From Shewanella basaltis (GTDB taxonomy: Bacteria; Pseudomonadota; Gammaproteobacteria; Enterobacterales; Shewanellaceae): a stretch of 64,000 nucleotides of DNA. The notes beneath the pieces were generated by a model. The model saw only the letters and a list, made by a program, of their open reading frames with translations, searched no databases and had not been told where the DNA came from. Location of the stretch: the NCBI RefSeq assembly GCF_023283885.1, contig NZ_JAKILA010000002.1, forward strand, positions 186,001 to 250,000, written 5' to 3'. Position 1 is the stretch's first letter, and the number at the start of each line of letters is the position of its first letter. Position numbers and translations under genes: made by a program. This document shows, one piece after another, positions 17,899 through 29,017 of this stretch.

Positions 17899-19227
17899 TT
17901 AATGGGTGAACTCAAATTCAAATTTGGCACCACCTAAAGTGTCAGATTGAGCAACGGTTAATGTACCGTGATAACTGTCAACTAAATCACGCACAATTGC
18001 CAATCCTATGCCATGGCCTTGTGCATAGGTGTCAGCCCTTATGCCACGTTCAAAAATCTGTTGTTGTTTATCTTTAGGAACACCTGCGCCGTCGTCTTCA
18101 ACGCTAATGTGTAACTGGTTGGGTAATTGTTTTACGTTAACAATGACGGTGCTGTTTGCCGCTTTGCAGGCATTGTCTAATACGTTTCCAAGCATCTCTG
18201 TTAAATCAGATTCATCGCCCTTAAATCGTGCTTCTGCATCACCTTGATACGTAATATTAAGCTGTTTTTCCTGATATATTTTACCTAAGGTCCGGATTAA
18301 GCGCGTGGCGCTGTCGTCAACACTCACCCCAAGATGCCAACCAGTACCGGCAGCACTTTGCGCCCGTTTTAATTGATAAGCCACAATGTGATTAATGCGA
18401 TTAATTTGTTCTAATGATGCGTCATTTAAATTGGCTTGTGTTTGCATGACCGCCAGAGGCGTTTTTAAACTGTGTGCTAAATCGGCAAGGGCATTTCGGT
18501 AGCGTTTGCGTTGGTTTTGTTCTGTTTGCAGTAACGTATTGAGTTGCTTGGCGACGTTTTGTAATTCAATGGGATAGTCTGTACTGAGCTGCATTGATTT
18601 ACCTTGCTCTACCGCACTGAGCTCTTGACTGAATTTACCTAAAGGGTTGAGTGTCCACAGTAACCAACTTAGCTGTACGCTAAATAATAGTGCCATTAAA
18701 ATGAGTAACCAGGTCCACAAGGTGTTCGAAAATTGGTTGATTTGTTGTTGGTATTCATGTTGGTTTTTAATGATGTGCAGTGTCATGGTAAAGGGGTGTT
18801 CGCTAGTTGCAAAGCTGACACTGTAACTGTAAATCAGTTGTGGGTTGTTATTAATTAAAATACTGTCGTAGCTATTACGTCCTGTTGCTGGCTTGGGCAG
18901 ATTCAGTGGCATGTTTAAGCCTAAAAAAGAGTTGGAGGTCCAGAGCAACTGATTATCTTTGGTGGTGATGATGGCATAAAGCCCTGAACCAATAACATTA
19001 AATTGGTTTTCGAGCAGGTGTTCAGGCATTTGTAATTCACCTTCTTCGACTTCGGCCATGGCTAAGACTGAATATACATAGGCTTTTAATTGATTTTTGG
19101 CAGCGACGTTGATTTGGGTTTCAAAGGCATTATTAACTGTGATGCCAATAATGGGTAACAAGACTAAGATAAGCAGTAATGCACTGACCACAATGCGTAC
19201 TTTGAGTGAGCCAAGTAACTTATTCAT
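17899..19227 (-). CDS. phoQ: PhoQ-like sensor histidine kinase
   Basis: The 442-residue kinase has two membrane segments (about residues 10 to 30 and 170 to 192), a PhoQ-like periplasmic domain, HisKA with His252 (LADLAHSLKTPLAVMQTQ), and HATPase motifs NVLDNACKAA and GHGIGLAIV. LAHSLKTPLAV and the N/D-A-C arrangement are typical of the PhoQ subgroup. It overlaps its regulator by eight bases. Enteric PhoQ senses low Mg2+, acid and cationic peptides; whether this one does is not shown. Confidence 0.85.
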   Translation of the reverse strand: MNKLLGSLKVRIVVSALLLILVLLPIIGITVNNAFETQINVAAKNQLKAYVYSVLAMAEVEEGELQMPEHLLENQFNVIGSGLYAIITTKDNQLLWTSNSFLGLNMPLNLPKPATGRNSYDSILINNNPQLIYSYSVSFATSEHPFTMTLHIIKNQHEYQQQINQFSNTLWTWLLILMALLFSVQLSWLLWTLNPLGKFSQELSAVEQGKSMQLSTDYPIELQNVAKQLNTLLQTEQNQRKRYRNALADLAHSLKTPLAVMQTQANLNDASLEQINRINHIVAYQLKRAQSAAGTGWHLGVSVDDSATRLIRTLGKIYQEKQLNITYQGDAEARFKGDESDLTEMLGNVLDNACKAANSTVIVNVKQLPNQLHISVEDDGAGVPKDKQQQIFERGIRADTYAQGHGIGLAIVRDLVDSYHGTLTVAQSDTLGGAKFEFEFTH

Positions 19228-19903
19228 TTTGTCCTAACTGGCGTAAACGATAACCCTGGCCGCGCAGTGTTTCAATGAGCTGATATTGGTTATCTGGGTC
19301 GAGCTTTTTACGCAAGCGTCTAATAAACACTTCAATTACGTTAGAGTCTAGGTCAAAGTCTTGATCGTAAATATGCTCAATCAAACTGCTTTTAGAATGC
19401 ACAGATCCTGGGTGTAACATCAGGTATTCAAATAATTTATATTCAGAACCACTTAAATTAACCACCTGCTGATGCATTTTTATTTCAAGGCTGCGAGTGT
19501 TAATGCTAAATGGGCCATTTTTAACGACAGGGCTCGCTTTACCTGCTGAGCGGCGAATGAGGGCATTAATGCGTGCGACTAATTCTTCTAACTGAAACGG
19601 TTTACTTAAATAATCATCGGCGCCGGCATCGAGGCCGATGACTTTATCTTGCCAGCTGTCACGAGCGGTTAAAATAATGATGGGATAGCTAATATCTTGC
19701 TCGCGAAGCTGGCTAATTAACGATAATCCATCTAATTTAGGCAGGCCAACATCAATAATGGCGACATCATATTGATACTCTTGAGCTTGAAATAACCCCT
19801 CTTCGCCATCAGATGCGACATCTACAGTGTATTGGGCATCAATAAGGTGTTGTTTAATGTTTGCTTGTAAGTTGAGGTCATCTTCTACCAATAATAATCT
19901 CAT
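19220..19903 (-). CDS. phoP: PhoP-like OmpR-family response regulator
   Basis: The 227-residue regulator has a receiver Asp51 (VAIIDVGLPKLDG), TARD, YLSKPF, and a winged helix (SNVIEVFIRRLRKKL, ETLRGQGYRL). Its stop overlaps the kinase start, and it lies three bases after a PepSY protein gene, so pepSY, regulator and kinase form one operon. Direct-repeat boxes in the upstream divergent promoter imply autoregulation (inference). Confidence 0.88.
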   Translation of the reverse strand: MRLLLVEDDLNLQANIKQHLIDAQYTVDVASDGEEGLFQAQEYQYDVAIIDVGLPKLDGLSLISQLREQDISYPIIILTARDSWQDKVIGLDAGADDYLSKPFQLEELVARINALIRRSAGKASPVVKNGPFSINTRSLEIKMHQQVVNLSGSEYKLFEYLMLHPGSVHSKSSLIEHIYDQDFDLDSNVIEVFIRRLRKKLDPDNQYQLIETLRGQGYRLRQLGQNE

Positions 19904-19906
19904 GCG

Positions 19907-20248
19907 TTAGTTCCTTATGACCGAACCATTGGTTGCGTCAACTGACACATAAAAAATAACCCCATCGTTGGTGAGTAACTTAACACGATACCCAGGATGA
20001 CCATTAACATTGCTTGATTGTACTTTTAACACCTTGCCAGAATAACTGCGCTTGGCTATTTGTATGGCTTGCTGTGCGCTTGTTACCACTAAATTATTAT
20101 TTTGACGGTTATCTTTTGGGCCAGGGGTTAGCTGAAAGTGTGCCGCGTAACTTAATGATGACAAGGGCGAAGTGCCAGCATAACTAGGTGATGACATCAC
20201 TAACATAAAGCCTAAAAGGGTGGCGTTGAGCTTGAGCATACGCTGCAT
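19907..20248 (-). CDS. Exported PepSY domain protein
   Basis: The 113-residue protein has a signal peptide (cleaved near SPSYAG) and one PepSY domain (ITSAQQAIQIAKRSY-like helix, then VKLLTNDGVIFYVSVDATNG). It is the first gene of the pepSY-phoP-phoQ operon. PepSY proteins are often inhibitory or sensory partners of exported proteins; here it could modulate the kinase (inference). The predicted promoter places the transcript start about 105 bases upstream. Confidence 0.85.
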   Translation of the reverse strand: MQRMLKLNATLLGFMLVMSSPSYAGTSPLSSLSYAAHFQLTPGPKDNRQNNNLVVTSAQQAIQIAKRSYSGKVLKVQSSNVNGHPGYRVKLLTNDGVIFYVSVDATNGSVIRN

Positions 20249-20360
20249 AGTGTTAATCCTATTTGCCTCATTGTGACCAGTGTAAAAGATCCTTTTATAT
20301 ATAGAAACATCTACTTAATAAATTGCTCTACGAGCGGACGCCATTCTGGTTTGTTTGCCA

Positions 20361-20394
20361 AGTATACGACGAGGTAGATGAACATTAACTGAAT
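20361..20394 (-). promoter_or_regulatory. pepSY-phoPQ promoter with PhoP-type box
   Basis: On the minus strand ATTCA-gttaat-GTTCA (20394 to 20379) is followed after exactly 12 bases by TATACT (20366 to 20361), a 5/6 match to the -10 consensus. It is back to back with a plus-strand box for the divergent gene. Confidence 0.68.
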
Positions 20395-20411
20395 ATTGCC
20401 TGTTTTTTAAT

Positions 20412-20445
20412 GTTCAGCTTGTGTTCATTTTAAGTGGGTTTTAAT
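20412..20445 (+). promoter_or_regulatory. Divergent promoter with PhoP-type box (choice-of-anchor H gene)
   Basis: GTTCA-gcttgt-GTTCA (20412 to 20427) is followed after exactly 12 bases by TTTAAT (20440 to 20445). The target gene starts at 20477. The half-sites and spacing match the two minus-strand boxes at 20379 and 17786. Confidence 0.68.
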
Positions 20446-20476
20446 AACTGCAACATCTACGTTGTGAGGAATCACC

Positions 20477-21352
20477 ATGAAGCAATATTCAAATCGCACC
20501 AGCAAAGCCCAGCCATCATTTAATGCCGTTAACATGGGATTAGGTTTATGTATTGCCTGTGCACTGGGCGTGAGCTCAATGAGTGTCAATAGCGCCGAAA
20601 TGGCTTTCAGTCAGGTTGGTGGAGCGATAAGCCAAGCAAGGCAGTTAACTGAGCCTGCAAGTGCAGATAATAAAACACAAATGCGAGTGGCAGAGTTGCA
20701 TCAACAGGCAACATTATTGACGGGTAAGGCTCAAACCGGCCCTCAAGCCACTCGCGAACAACGTATGGCTGTTCATCAAAAAGCAGCAGCAACAAGCGCA
20801 AGCCAGCAGCAGCGTGCTTTAGCGCAACAAAACCAAGTGGTTTATTACAATTTTAGTTTTTATGACGCTCAAACACAGTTGTTTGAGGATTATGATTATG
20901 ATGGTTTTTATCAGACGTTTAGTGTGACCTTTGATGCTGACATCAATAGTAGCGGGGGGGAGGTGCAAGCTGACGTATTCGCTGAATTATACCTTAGCCA
21001 AAATGGTGGGCCGTGGATCCATTATTACTCTACAGATGTTTTTACGCTGACTGCAGATTCGAGCTTTGACGATTATGAAGTACTCACCACGTTGGCAAAT
21101 GGTTATCAGACAGATCATTATGATGTGTTAATTGATCTGTATGAAGTGGGCTATGCCGATCCTGTCGCGACCATTAGCAGCGATGATCTCGATAGCTTAT
21201 ATGCCTTGCCACTTGAAAGTGCAGATCGTGATGCCGTTTATGTCGAAGAAGTGTACGTAGAAGAAGTACATGGCGGGGCATTGGGGTGGTCAATGTTGAG
21301 TTTATTGGGTGCTTTTGCTTGGGTCCGCCGCAGTTTTATGAACAAAAAATAA
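20477..21352 (+). CDS. Choice-of-anchor H family surface protein with GlyGly-CTERM-like tail
   Basis: The 291-residue exported protein has an N-terminal signal region (about residues 20 to 40), a Gln/Ala-rich stretch, and a conserved domain (VVYYNFSFYDAQTQLFEDYD, then SVTFDADINS and ELYLSQNGGPWIHYY). The end has GG, a hydrophobic segment (ALGWSMLSLLGAFAWV) and RR, the pattern processed by rhombosortase-type systems. Such proteins are exported and surface-attached or secreted. Its promoter carries the PhoP-type box, so it is probably a target of the adjacent two-component system (inference). Confidence 0.78.
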   Translation: MKQYSNRTSKAQPSFNAVNMGLGLCIACALGVSSMSVNSAEMAFSQVGGAISQARQLTEPASADNKTQMRVAELHQQATLLTGKAQTGPQATREQRMAVHQKAAATSASQQQRALAQQNQVVYYNFSFYDAQTQLFEDYDYDGFYQTFSVTFDADINSSGGEVQADVFAELYLSQNGGPWIHYYSTDVFTLTADSSFDDYEVLTTLANGYQTDHYDVLIDLYEVGYADPVATISSDDLDSLYALPLESADRDAVYVEEVYVEEVHGGALGWSMLSLLGAFAWVRRSFMNKK

Positions 21353-21442
21353 CGTAAACATAGATTTACCTAATGTAGAATTATATTTTTAATCAAGCGT
21401 CCTTAGTTTTTTACTTATTAAATTAAGTAATTAGGAGAATGT

Positions 21443-22120
21443 ATGTTAGTGAAAGTTAACTCATCTTTATTGTGTTGCTCTTTAATCGGCTCGGCACTGT
21501 TATTGTCTGGTTGTCAATTGCCCAATCCTTATACAGGCGAGTCTGAAAATGCTAAAGCAACAAATGGGGCTATCATTGGTGCTATTGGTGGTGCTGCGAT
21601 AGGAGTGGCCTCATCGAGTAAAAAAGATCGTGGTAAAGGGGCGTTAATTGGTGCTGCGTCGGGCGCGGCAGTCGGCGGTGGTATTGGTTATTATATGGAT
21701 GTGCAAGAAGCCAAATTACGTAAGCAACTACAGTCTACTGGAGTGAGCGTTACCCGAAGTGGCGACAATATTATTCTTAATATGCCAAATGAAGTGACAT
21801 TTGCAGTGGATCAAACGGTACTGAGCGAACGTGCTAAATCGGTATTAAATAGTGTCGTGTTGGTTGCTAAAGAATACAGCGATACGCGCTTAAACGTGAT
21901 TGGTTATACCGACAGTTCAGGGTCAGATTCATACAACCTGCGTTTATCGCAAGTGCGTGCTAGTGAAGTTGCCCAGTATATTACCAGCCAAAATGTGAAT
22001 GGTTCTCGTGTGTCGTCAACGGGTATGGGCGAAGCAAATCCGATAGCGAGCAATGACACTGCCGATGGTCGTGCACAAAACCGTCGCGTTGAAATTGTAT
22101 TAACACCTTTGGGTAAGTAA
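21443..22120 (+). CDS. OmpA-family lipoprotein (YiaD-like)
   Basis: The 225-residue protein has a lipoprotein signal ending at Cys24 (LLSGCQLPN), a glycine-zipper segment (residues about 40 to 80, GAIIGAIGGAAIGVA and GALIGAASGAAVGGGIGYY) and a C-terminal OmpA peptidoglycan-binding domain (VIGYTDSSGSDSYN, LRLSQVRASEVA, NRRVEIVL). It probably anchors the outer membrane to peptidoglycan. AGGAG stands eight bases before the ATG, and a terminator follows. Confidence 0.9.
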   Translation: MLVKVNSSLLCCSLIGSALLLSGCQLPNPYTGESENAKATNGAIIGAIGGAAIGVASSSKKDRGKGALIGAASGAAVGGGIGYYMDVQEAKLRKQLQSTGVSVTRSGDNIILNMPNEVTFAVDQTVLSERAKSVLNSVVLVAKEYSDTRLNVIGYTDSSGSDSYNLRLSQVRASEVAQYITSQNVNGSRVSSTGMGEANPIASNDTADGRAQNRRVEIVLTPLGK

Positions 22121-22151
22121 AACCGTTAATGGTTACCTTAATAGGTCAAAT

Positions 22152-22176
22152 AAAAGCCATCGAAAGATGGCTTTTC
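22152..22176. terminator. Bidirectional terminator between convergent genes
   Basis: The perfect stem AAAAGCCATC/GATGGCTTTT with a GAAA loop lies between the OmpA-like gene and the convergent membrane protein gene; A and T tracts on both sides allow use in both directions. Confidence 0.85.
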
Positions 22177-22189
22177 TAAAGTAAGCGCG

Positions 22190-22927
22190 TTACTCAAAAA
22201 ACTGGCGGTATGCCTGCTTGAATGTGCCGGGGTAAAAAGCATTATAAAGTGATTTAAACGACAGCACCCCCAAAGCAAATAGAATAAAAAAATACACCGT
22301 CAGCCCTCTAGTACGAAATTCCCGTACCTTTGATTTCATATAGTCATAACTTAGCAGCATTTGTTGATTGATTTTTAGTTGGTGTATTAGCCCATCTTGC
22401 TGCCAAATAGAAACATCTGCTTGTGTCGTTAACGTCGATGCTATGTGCTGACACTTTGAATAGTGAATGTTTGGGGCAATAAAAGTATTGGGGTAGGCAG
22501 AAATAACAATGTCATAATAGTCACTGATTTCTCCGGTTTTTTCATTTTCAACAGAGTCTTTTCGGCAGTCTACGTCATCAATGGTCGTTGTATATTGGTG
22601 CAGGCTATGCAACGGACTCACATAATAGTTAGGTATTATCCATGCGAGTATCGCGATATTTACCAGCAAGTATGTTGCGATAAATGTTATGCGCCAACTT
22701 TTTGATATTGAGGTAAATTCAAAAATAATTTCATTGTTGCGCCAATAAGTGTTGTTTAACTCCTTAGGGGGTAATTCAGGCGGGACATTAAATATCCCCA
22801 GCGCTTGACGTCGTTTAATCTCGTCTTGTAATTGCTTATATCGCTCAGGAAATGCCACTTGGTTAATGTGGCGCTCAACATCAAGTAACTCATCATCAGT
22901 GTATCGCTTGTAGTCAATTTGCTTCAC
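22190..22927 (-). CDS. Two-helix membrane protein, unknown function
   Basis: The 245-residue protein has a charged N-terminal cytoplasmic region (DDELLDVERHINQVAFPERY), one membrane segment at about 82 to 103 (ITFIATYLLVNIAILAWII), a periplasmic domain with two cysteines, and a second segment near the end (LTVYFFILFALGVLSF). I do not recognise a family. It lies 27 bases downstream of xseA on the same strand and could be co-transcribed. Confidence 0.6.
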   Translation of the reverse strand: MKQIDYKRYTDDELLDVERHINQVAFPERYKQLQDEIKRRQALGIFNVPPELPPKELNNTYWRNNEIIFEFTSISKSWRITFIATYLLVNIAILAWIIPNYYVSPLHSLHQYTTTIDDVDCRKDSVENEKTGEISDYYDIVISAYPNTFIAPNIHYSKCQHIASTLTTQADVSIWQQDGLIHQLKINQQMLLSYDYMKSKVREFRTRGLTVYFFILFALGVLSFKSLYNAFYPGTFKQAYRQFFE

Positions 22928-22954
22928 ACACGTTCCTTTTTGTCATCTCGCGGA

Positions 22955-24295
22955 TTACTTTAGCGAAATGTTGGTCACAGTCGACGTGACACTGCCTTGT
23001 TTTAATCGAGTATGAATCACATCACCATTATTTAACTTTTCGGCATTATCAACAACCTGCTTGTTGAAGCTTGTAATTGAATAGCCGCGGCTTAATGTGG
23101 CAAGTGGGCTAACGGTATCAAGCTTGTGGGCGGCTTGAGCGACACGGGCAGCGGCCTGCTTAACGTAGTCGTTACAGGCGTCATTAAAACGCTCGGTTAC
23201 ATATTGCAGACGCTGCTTTTCTAATTTTAAGGTACTTGCAGGCGAGCGTTGTTGTAAGCGGTTATGCAGTTGCTGGTGGCGCAAGGTTAAGCGCCCTAGT
23301 TTATGCTGTAAGGCATGTTCTAGGCGCATTTGCATTTCATCAAAACGTTGTTCAAATTGTTGCAGTTTACGTTGAGGTTCGTGGCGTTGAAGCTGGTGGG
23401 TTAATTGCGTTAAACGCCCGTGTTGCTGTAATTGGTAGTGCTTTATGCCCTGATGTAAGCGCGACAAGAGTAAAATCAGTTTTTCGGCTTTATTGCCTTT
23501 GTCTTTTGATAATAACTCTGCTCCAGCAGATGGCGTGGGGGCGCGTACATCGGCAACATAATCGCTGATGGTGGTGTCAATTTCATGGCCAACTGCGCTC
23601 ACCACGGGCAGGGCACTATTGTATATGGCATGGGCTAAATGCTTATTGTTAAAACACCATAAATCTTCTAATGATCCGCCACCACGGGTCAGCAGTAAAA
23701 CATCTACTTCAAGCCGCTGATTTGCGGTAGCGATGGCCTGACAAATTAGTTGGCTTGCACCAGCGCCTTGCACTTGTGTGGGATATACAATGACTTCGAT
23801 AGAGGGATCGCGCCTGGCTAATACGTGCAGTATGTCGCGAAGTGCTGCACCTGTGGCTGAGGTAATTACTCCAATACGTTGGATATTATTGGGGATCGCG
23901 CGCTTTGTTTCTGTAGAAAATAGGCCTTCTGCGGCTAATTTTAATTTTAAAGCTTCAAATTCTTGCGCTAACAACCCGTCGCCAGCAGGCAACATGGACT
24001 CTAATAGCAGCTGATAGTCGCCGCGAGGCTCGTAAACACTGATGGCGCCTTTAACTAACACTTGCTGGCCATTAACGGGTTTAAATCGTACAGATTGATT
24101 ACGGCCTTTAAACATTGCACAACGAATTTGCGAGTGGCTGTCTTTTAACGTGAGATACCAGTGGCCAGAACTGGGTGACGAAATGTTTGATATTTCACCA
24201 TTTAACCAGATTTTACCTATTTGACCTTCAAGAATATGCCTCACTTCGCCGTTTAATTGCGAAACAGTATAAACATTGTTTTTTGTGGCACTCAT
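22955..24295 (-). CDS. xseA: Exodeoxyribonuclease VII large subunit
   Basis: XseA with XseB forms ExoVII, which degrades single-stranded DNA. The 446-residue product has an N-terminal OB fold ([30 protein letters not shown]), a catalytic domain ([51 protein letters not shown]) and a long coiled-coil arm. The start at 24295 ([11 protein letters not shown]) has GAG seven bases upstream; the frame extends four codons further to another ATG. It is divergent from guaB across about 118 bases, as in many gammaproteobacteria. Confidence 0.93.
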   Translation of the reverse strand: MSATKNNVYTVSQLNGEVRHILEGQIGKIWLNGEISNISSPSSGHWYLTLKDSHSQIRCAMFKGRNQSVRFKPVNGQQVLVKGAISVYEPRGDYQLLLESMLPAGDGLLAQEFEALKLKLAAEGLFSTETKRAIPNNIQRIGVITSATGAALRDILHVLARRDPSIEVIVYPTQVQGAGASQLICQAIATANQRLEVDVLLLTRGGGSLEDLWCFNNKHLAHAIYNSALPVVSAVGHEIDTTISDYVADVRAPTPSAGAELLSKDKGNKAEKLILLLSRLHQGIKHYQLQQHGRLTQLTHQLQRHEPQRKLQQFEQRFDEMQMRLEHALQHKLGRLTLRHQQLHNRLQQRSPASTLKLEKQRLQYVTERFNDACNDYVKQAAARVAQAAHKLDTVSPLATLSRGYSITSFNKQVVDNAEKLNNGDVIHTRLKQGSVTSTVTNISLK

Positions 24296-24335
24296 GAATG
24301 TTCTCATTCTAACGGTAATAAAAATCTATTTTCCA

Positions 24336-24364
24336 TTTACCAACCGCAATATGCAAGGTATAAT
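24336..24364 (+). promoter_or_regulatory. guaB promoter
   Basis: The -35 TTTACC (24336 to 24341, 4/6 match), a 17-base spacer and a perfect -10 TATAAT (24359 to 24364) followed by ctcgccg lie 50 bases before guaB, inside the divergent xseA/guaB gap. Confidence 0.7.
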
Positions 24365-24401
24365 CTCGCCGCAATATTTCACCTCAAATCCTACTTACTA
24401 G

Positions 24402-25886
<1,485 letters not shown>

Positions 25887-25894
25887 TTTATGTG

Positions 25895-25914
25895 AGGGCG
25901 ACGTTTGTCGCCCT
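25895..25914 (+). terminator. Hairpin in the guaB-guaA gap
   Basis: The eight-pair perfect stem AGGGCGAC/GTCGCCCT with a four-base loop is followed by TTCGTT. A second, weaker stem TGGCCA/TGGCCA (25931 to 25948) lies between it and guaA. With a poor T run it may attenuate or protect the message rather than stop it completely. Confidence 0.55.
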
Positions 25915-25978
25915 TTCGTTACACGCATGATGGCCAGCAATTTGGCCATGGCACACAATTAATTTGTAAAGGTTACCC

Positions 25979-27556
25979 ATGATTAATATTCATGATCATA
26001 AGATTTTGATCCTCGACTTTGGTTCTCAGTACACCCAACTTATTGCTCGCCGTATTCGTGAAATTGGCGTGTATTGTGAGTTATGGGCTTGGGATGTCAG
26101 CGAAGCTCAAATTCGTGAGTTTGCTCCCAACGGCATCATTTTAGCGGGCGGCCCTGAAAGCGTAACTGCTGATAATTCGCCGCGCGCACCTGAATACGTG
26201 TTCACTGCGGGTGTGCCGGTATTGGGTATTTGTTATGGCATGCAAACCATGTCAGAACAGCTTGGCGGTAAAGTGATTCAAGGTGTGGGTGAGGGCGAAT
26301 TTGGCTATGCTCAAATCGAGCTGCAAACCACGTCGGCTTTATTTAACAGCATTGAAGATGCTGTCAGCTCAGACGGTAAGCCATTACTTGATGTATGGAT
26401 GAGCCATGGTGATAAAGTTTCTGTTATTCCTGAAGGTTTTGTGGCAGTTGCTAAAACGCAAACCTGTCCTTTTGCGGCAATGGCCAATGAAGAAAAGCGT
26501 TTTTACGGTGTGCAATTTCATCCAGAGGTAACTCACACTCGTCAAGGTAAGCGTATGCTTGAGCATTTTGCGCTAGACATTTGTGGCTGTGATGCTAACT
26601 GGAAACCTTCATCTATTATCGAAGATGCTATCGAGCGTTTAAAGCAACAAATTGGCGACGACGAAGTGATTCTTGGTCTCTCAGGCGGTGTTGACTCATC
26701 GGTTGTAGCCATGTTGCTTCACCGTGCCATTGGCGACAAGTTAACTTGTGTATTTGTTGATAACGGTTTACTACGTTTAAACGAAGCTGAGCAAGTGTTA
26801 GAGATGTTTGGTGATCATTTTGGGCTGAATATTGTCCATGTTGATGCAGAAAATCGTTTCCTAGAAGCAATGGCTGGCGTTGCAGATCCAGAAGCTAAAC
26901 GTAAAATCATTGGCCGTGTGTTTGTTGAAATTTTCGATGAAGAATCGAAAAAATGCGTCAATGCAAAATGGTTAGCGCAAGGCACCATCTACCCTGATGT
27001 GATTGAGTCTGCAGGCAGTGCTACTGGTAAAGCGCATGTGATTAAGTCGCACCATAACGTAGGCGGTTTACCTGATGATATGGCGTTAGGTTTAGTGGAG
27101 CCGCTACGTGAGTTATTTAAGGATGAAGTGCGTAAGATTGGTTTGGAGTTAGGTCTTCCTTATAACATGCTTTATCGTCATCCGTTCCCAGGGCCAGGTC
27201 TTGGGGTGCGCGTACTTGGCGAAGTGAAAAAAGAATACTGTGATTTGTTACGCCGTGCTGATGCCATTTTTATTGAAGAATTGCATAAAGCCGATTTATA
27301 CAACAAAGTCAGCCAAGCATTTACGGTATTTTTACCTGTACGATCAGTGGGTGTGATGGGCGATGGTCGTAAATACGATTGGGTTGTATCGCTTCGCGCG
27401 GTGGAAACTATCGACTTTATGACAGCGCATTGGGCACACTTACCTTACGACTTTTTGGGCCGTGTATCGAACCGCATCATTAATGAAATCGATGGTATTT
27501 CTCGAGTGGTGTACGATATTTCAGGTAAGCCACCGGCAACGATTGAGTGGGAATAA
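25979..27556 (+). CDS. guaA: GMP synthase (glutamine-hydrolysing)
   Basis: GuaA aminates XMP to GMP using glutamine and ATP. The 525-residue product has an N-terminal class I glutaminase with Cys85 ([11 protein letters not shown]) and the His/Glu pair in FHPEVTHT, then an ATP-pyrophosphatase domain ([11 protein letters not shown]) and a dimerisation domain ending [14 protein letters not shown] lies seven bases before the ATG. Together with guaB it completes the guanine branch. Confidence 0.97.
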   Translation: MINIHDHKILILDFGSQYTQLIARRIREIGVYCELWAWDVSEAQIREFAPNGIILAGGPESVTADNSPRAPEYVFTAGVPVLGICYGMQTMSEQLGGKVIQGVGEGEFGYAQIELQTTSALFNSIEDAVSSDGKPLLDVWMSHGDKVSVIPEGFVAVAKTQTCPFAAMANEEKRFYGVQFHPEVTHTRQGKRMLEHFALDICGCDANWKPSSIIEDAIERLKQQIGDDEVILGLSGGVDSSVVAMLLHRAIGDKLTCVFVDNGLLRLNEAEQVLEMFGDHFGLNIVHVDAENRFLEAMAGVADPEAKRKIIGRVFVEIFDEESKKCVNAKWLAQGTIYPDVIESAGSATGKAHVIKSHHNVGGLPDDMALGLVEPLRELFKDEVRKIGLELGLPYNMLYRHPFPGPGLGVRVLGEVKKEYCDLLRRADAIFIEELHKADLYNKVSQAFTVFLPVRSVGVMGDGRKYDWVVSLRAVETIDFMTAHWAHLPYDFLGRVSNRIINEIDGISRVVYDISGKPPATIEWE

Positions 27557-27573
27557 CCCAAACAGGTACTATA

Positions 27574-27599
27574 AAAAAAGACGCTGCGGCGTCTTTTTT
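27574..27599 (+). terminator. Rho-independent terminator after guaA
   Basis: The perfect stem AAAAAAGACGC/GCGTCTTTTTT with a four-base loop starts 18 bases after the guaA stop. Confidence 0.92.
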
Positions 27600-27633
27600 A
27601 TTTGGTAGAATAGAAAGCATTCACTTAACCTAG

Positions 27634-28236
<603 letters not shown>

Positions 28237-28257
28237 TTGATTGATGTCAATGTATTT

Positions 28258-28454
28258 AACCTCAACTCTGGATAAGAGATGTATTGATAACGATATAAAT
28301 CAATAGATTGACTAAAATCCACTGTCAAGCTTGTGATTTTTTTTGCTAACAAGGCGAATTAACGCGTCAATAGCTAGCCTATTGCAAGTTAATTCAACGC
28401 AGTGAGGAAGGCAAAGGACTGCTTGAAAGGCGTTTGTTATCCAGAGCTGAGGTT
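28258..28454 (+). mobile_element. MITE copy B (197 bp), family 1
   Basis: Terminal inverted repeats AACCTCAACTCTGGATAA and TTATCCAGAGCTGAGGTT are flanked by duplication ATTT at 28254-28257 and 28455-28458. It is nearly identical to copy A in reverse orientation, so these two form a recent subgroup distinct from C and D. It has no coding capacity. Confidence 0.9.
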
Positions 28455-28513
28455 ATTTAGTAAAGCGCTGTAACGCAATGCCGCATAGAGGTTTGTTGGC
28501 AATGCTTAAGCAA

Positions 28514-28633
28514 TCAACTCTCTGATTGAACCAATAAAAAATGTGCGCGTTGACGATTTTGAATGCGGTTTTTTTGTACTTTAAGCATGACACGACGACG
28601 TGACATGGTGTTGCTTATCGCTCTTCTTCTCAT
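28514..28633 (-). CDS. Small basic protein (39 residues), unknown
   Basis: A short open frame in the gap between tadA and mltF encodes MRRRAISNTMSRRRVMLKVQ plus 19 more residues, rich in Arg and Lys with a strongly basic N-terminal half. A near-ideal ribosome-binding site (AAAGGA) stands eight bases before the ATG. I recognise no family. It could be a nucleic-acid-binding small protein; codon evidence is too short to judge. It lies between MITE copy B and a degenerate repeat. Confidence 0.5.
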   Translation of the reverse strand: MRRRAISNTMSRRRVMLKVQKNRIQNRQRAHFLLVQSES

Positions 28634-28669
28634 ACCGGTATCCTTTAAATCATTTAGCCGTATTGAGGT

Positions 28670-28760
28670 TATACCTATCAAACAGCGTTTGTTGCTATTT
28701 TTACTGCGTTATCGACATTGTATGTAGAATCACTACACCTCAAGATCTCTGGCGCGCAGT
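28670..28760 (+). repeat. Degenerate copy of repeat family 2
   Basis: The stretch containing ttactgcgttatcgac and tgtagaatcacta resembles sequences at 35570 to 35700 (reverse) and 47142 to 47280. It shares the order CAGCGTTTGTTG..., ACTGCGTTATCGA..., ATGTAGA..., CACCTCAA. The rest of 28761 to 29017 shows nothing I can support; an 80-codon open frame there has no ribosome-binding site. Confidence 0.55.
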
Positions 28761-29017
28761 TGTATAGTGAGAAATGGCCAACAATGTGCTGCAAAAAACT
28801 TAAAAGATAAGCAGCCCTGTGTCGCATCGCTTATAAGGTCGTTAGAAATTTTGACGCTAAAATCACTCACTCATTGCAATTTCTGCTTTATTGTAAGCGA
28901 ATTTTCCTACGCAATCTGTGATCACTTATTTATAGCGGATTCGCTTTATGCTATGGCCAAACACAATATCTTAGTGTTAATGGCCATAGTATTTATTCAA
29001 ATCAAATAATGCAACGA

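Noticed and set aside
28767..29009. An 80-codon plus-strand open frame between the repeats and mltF
   Set aside because: No ribosome-binding site, it overlaps the degenerate repeat region, and its translation has no protein-like pattern.
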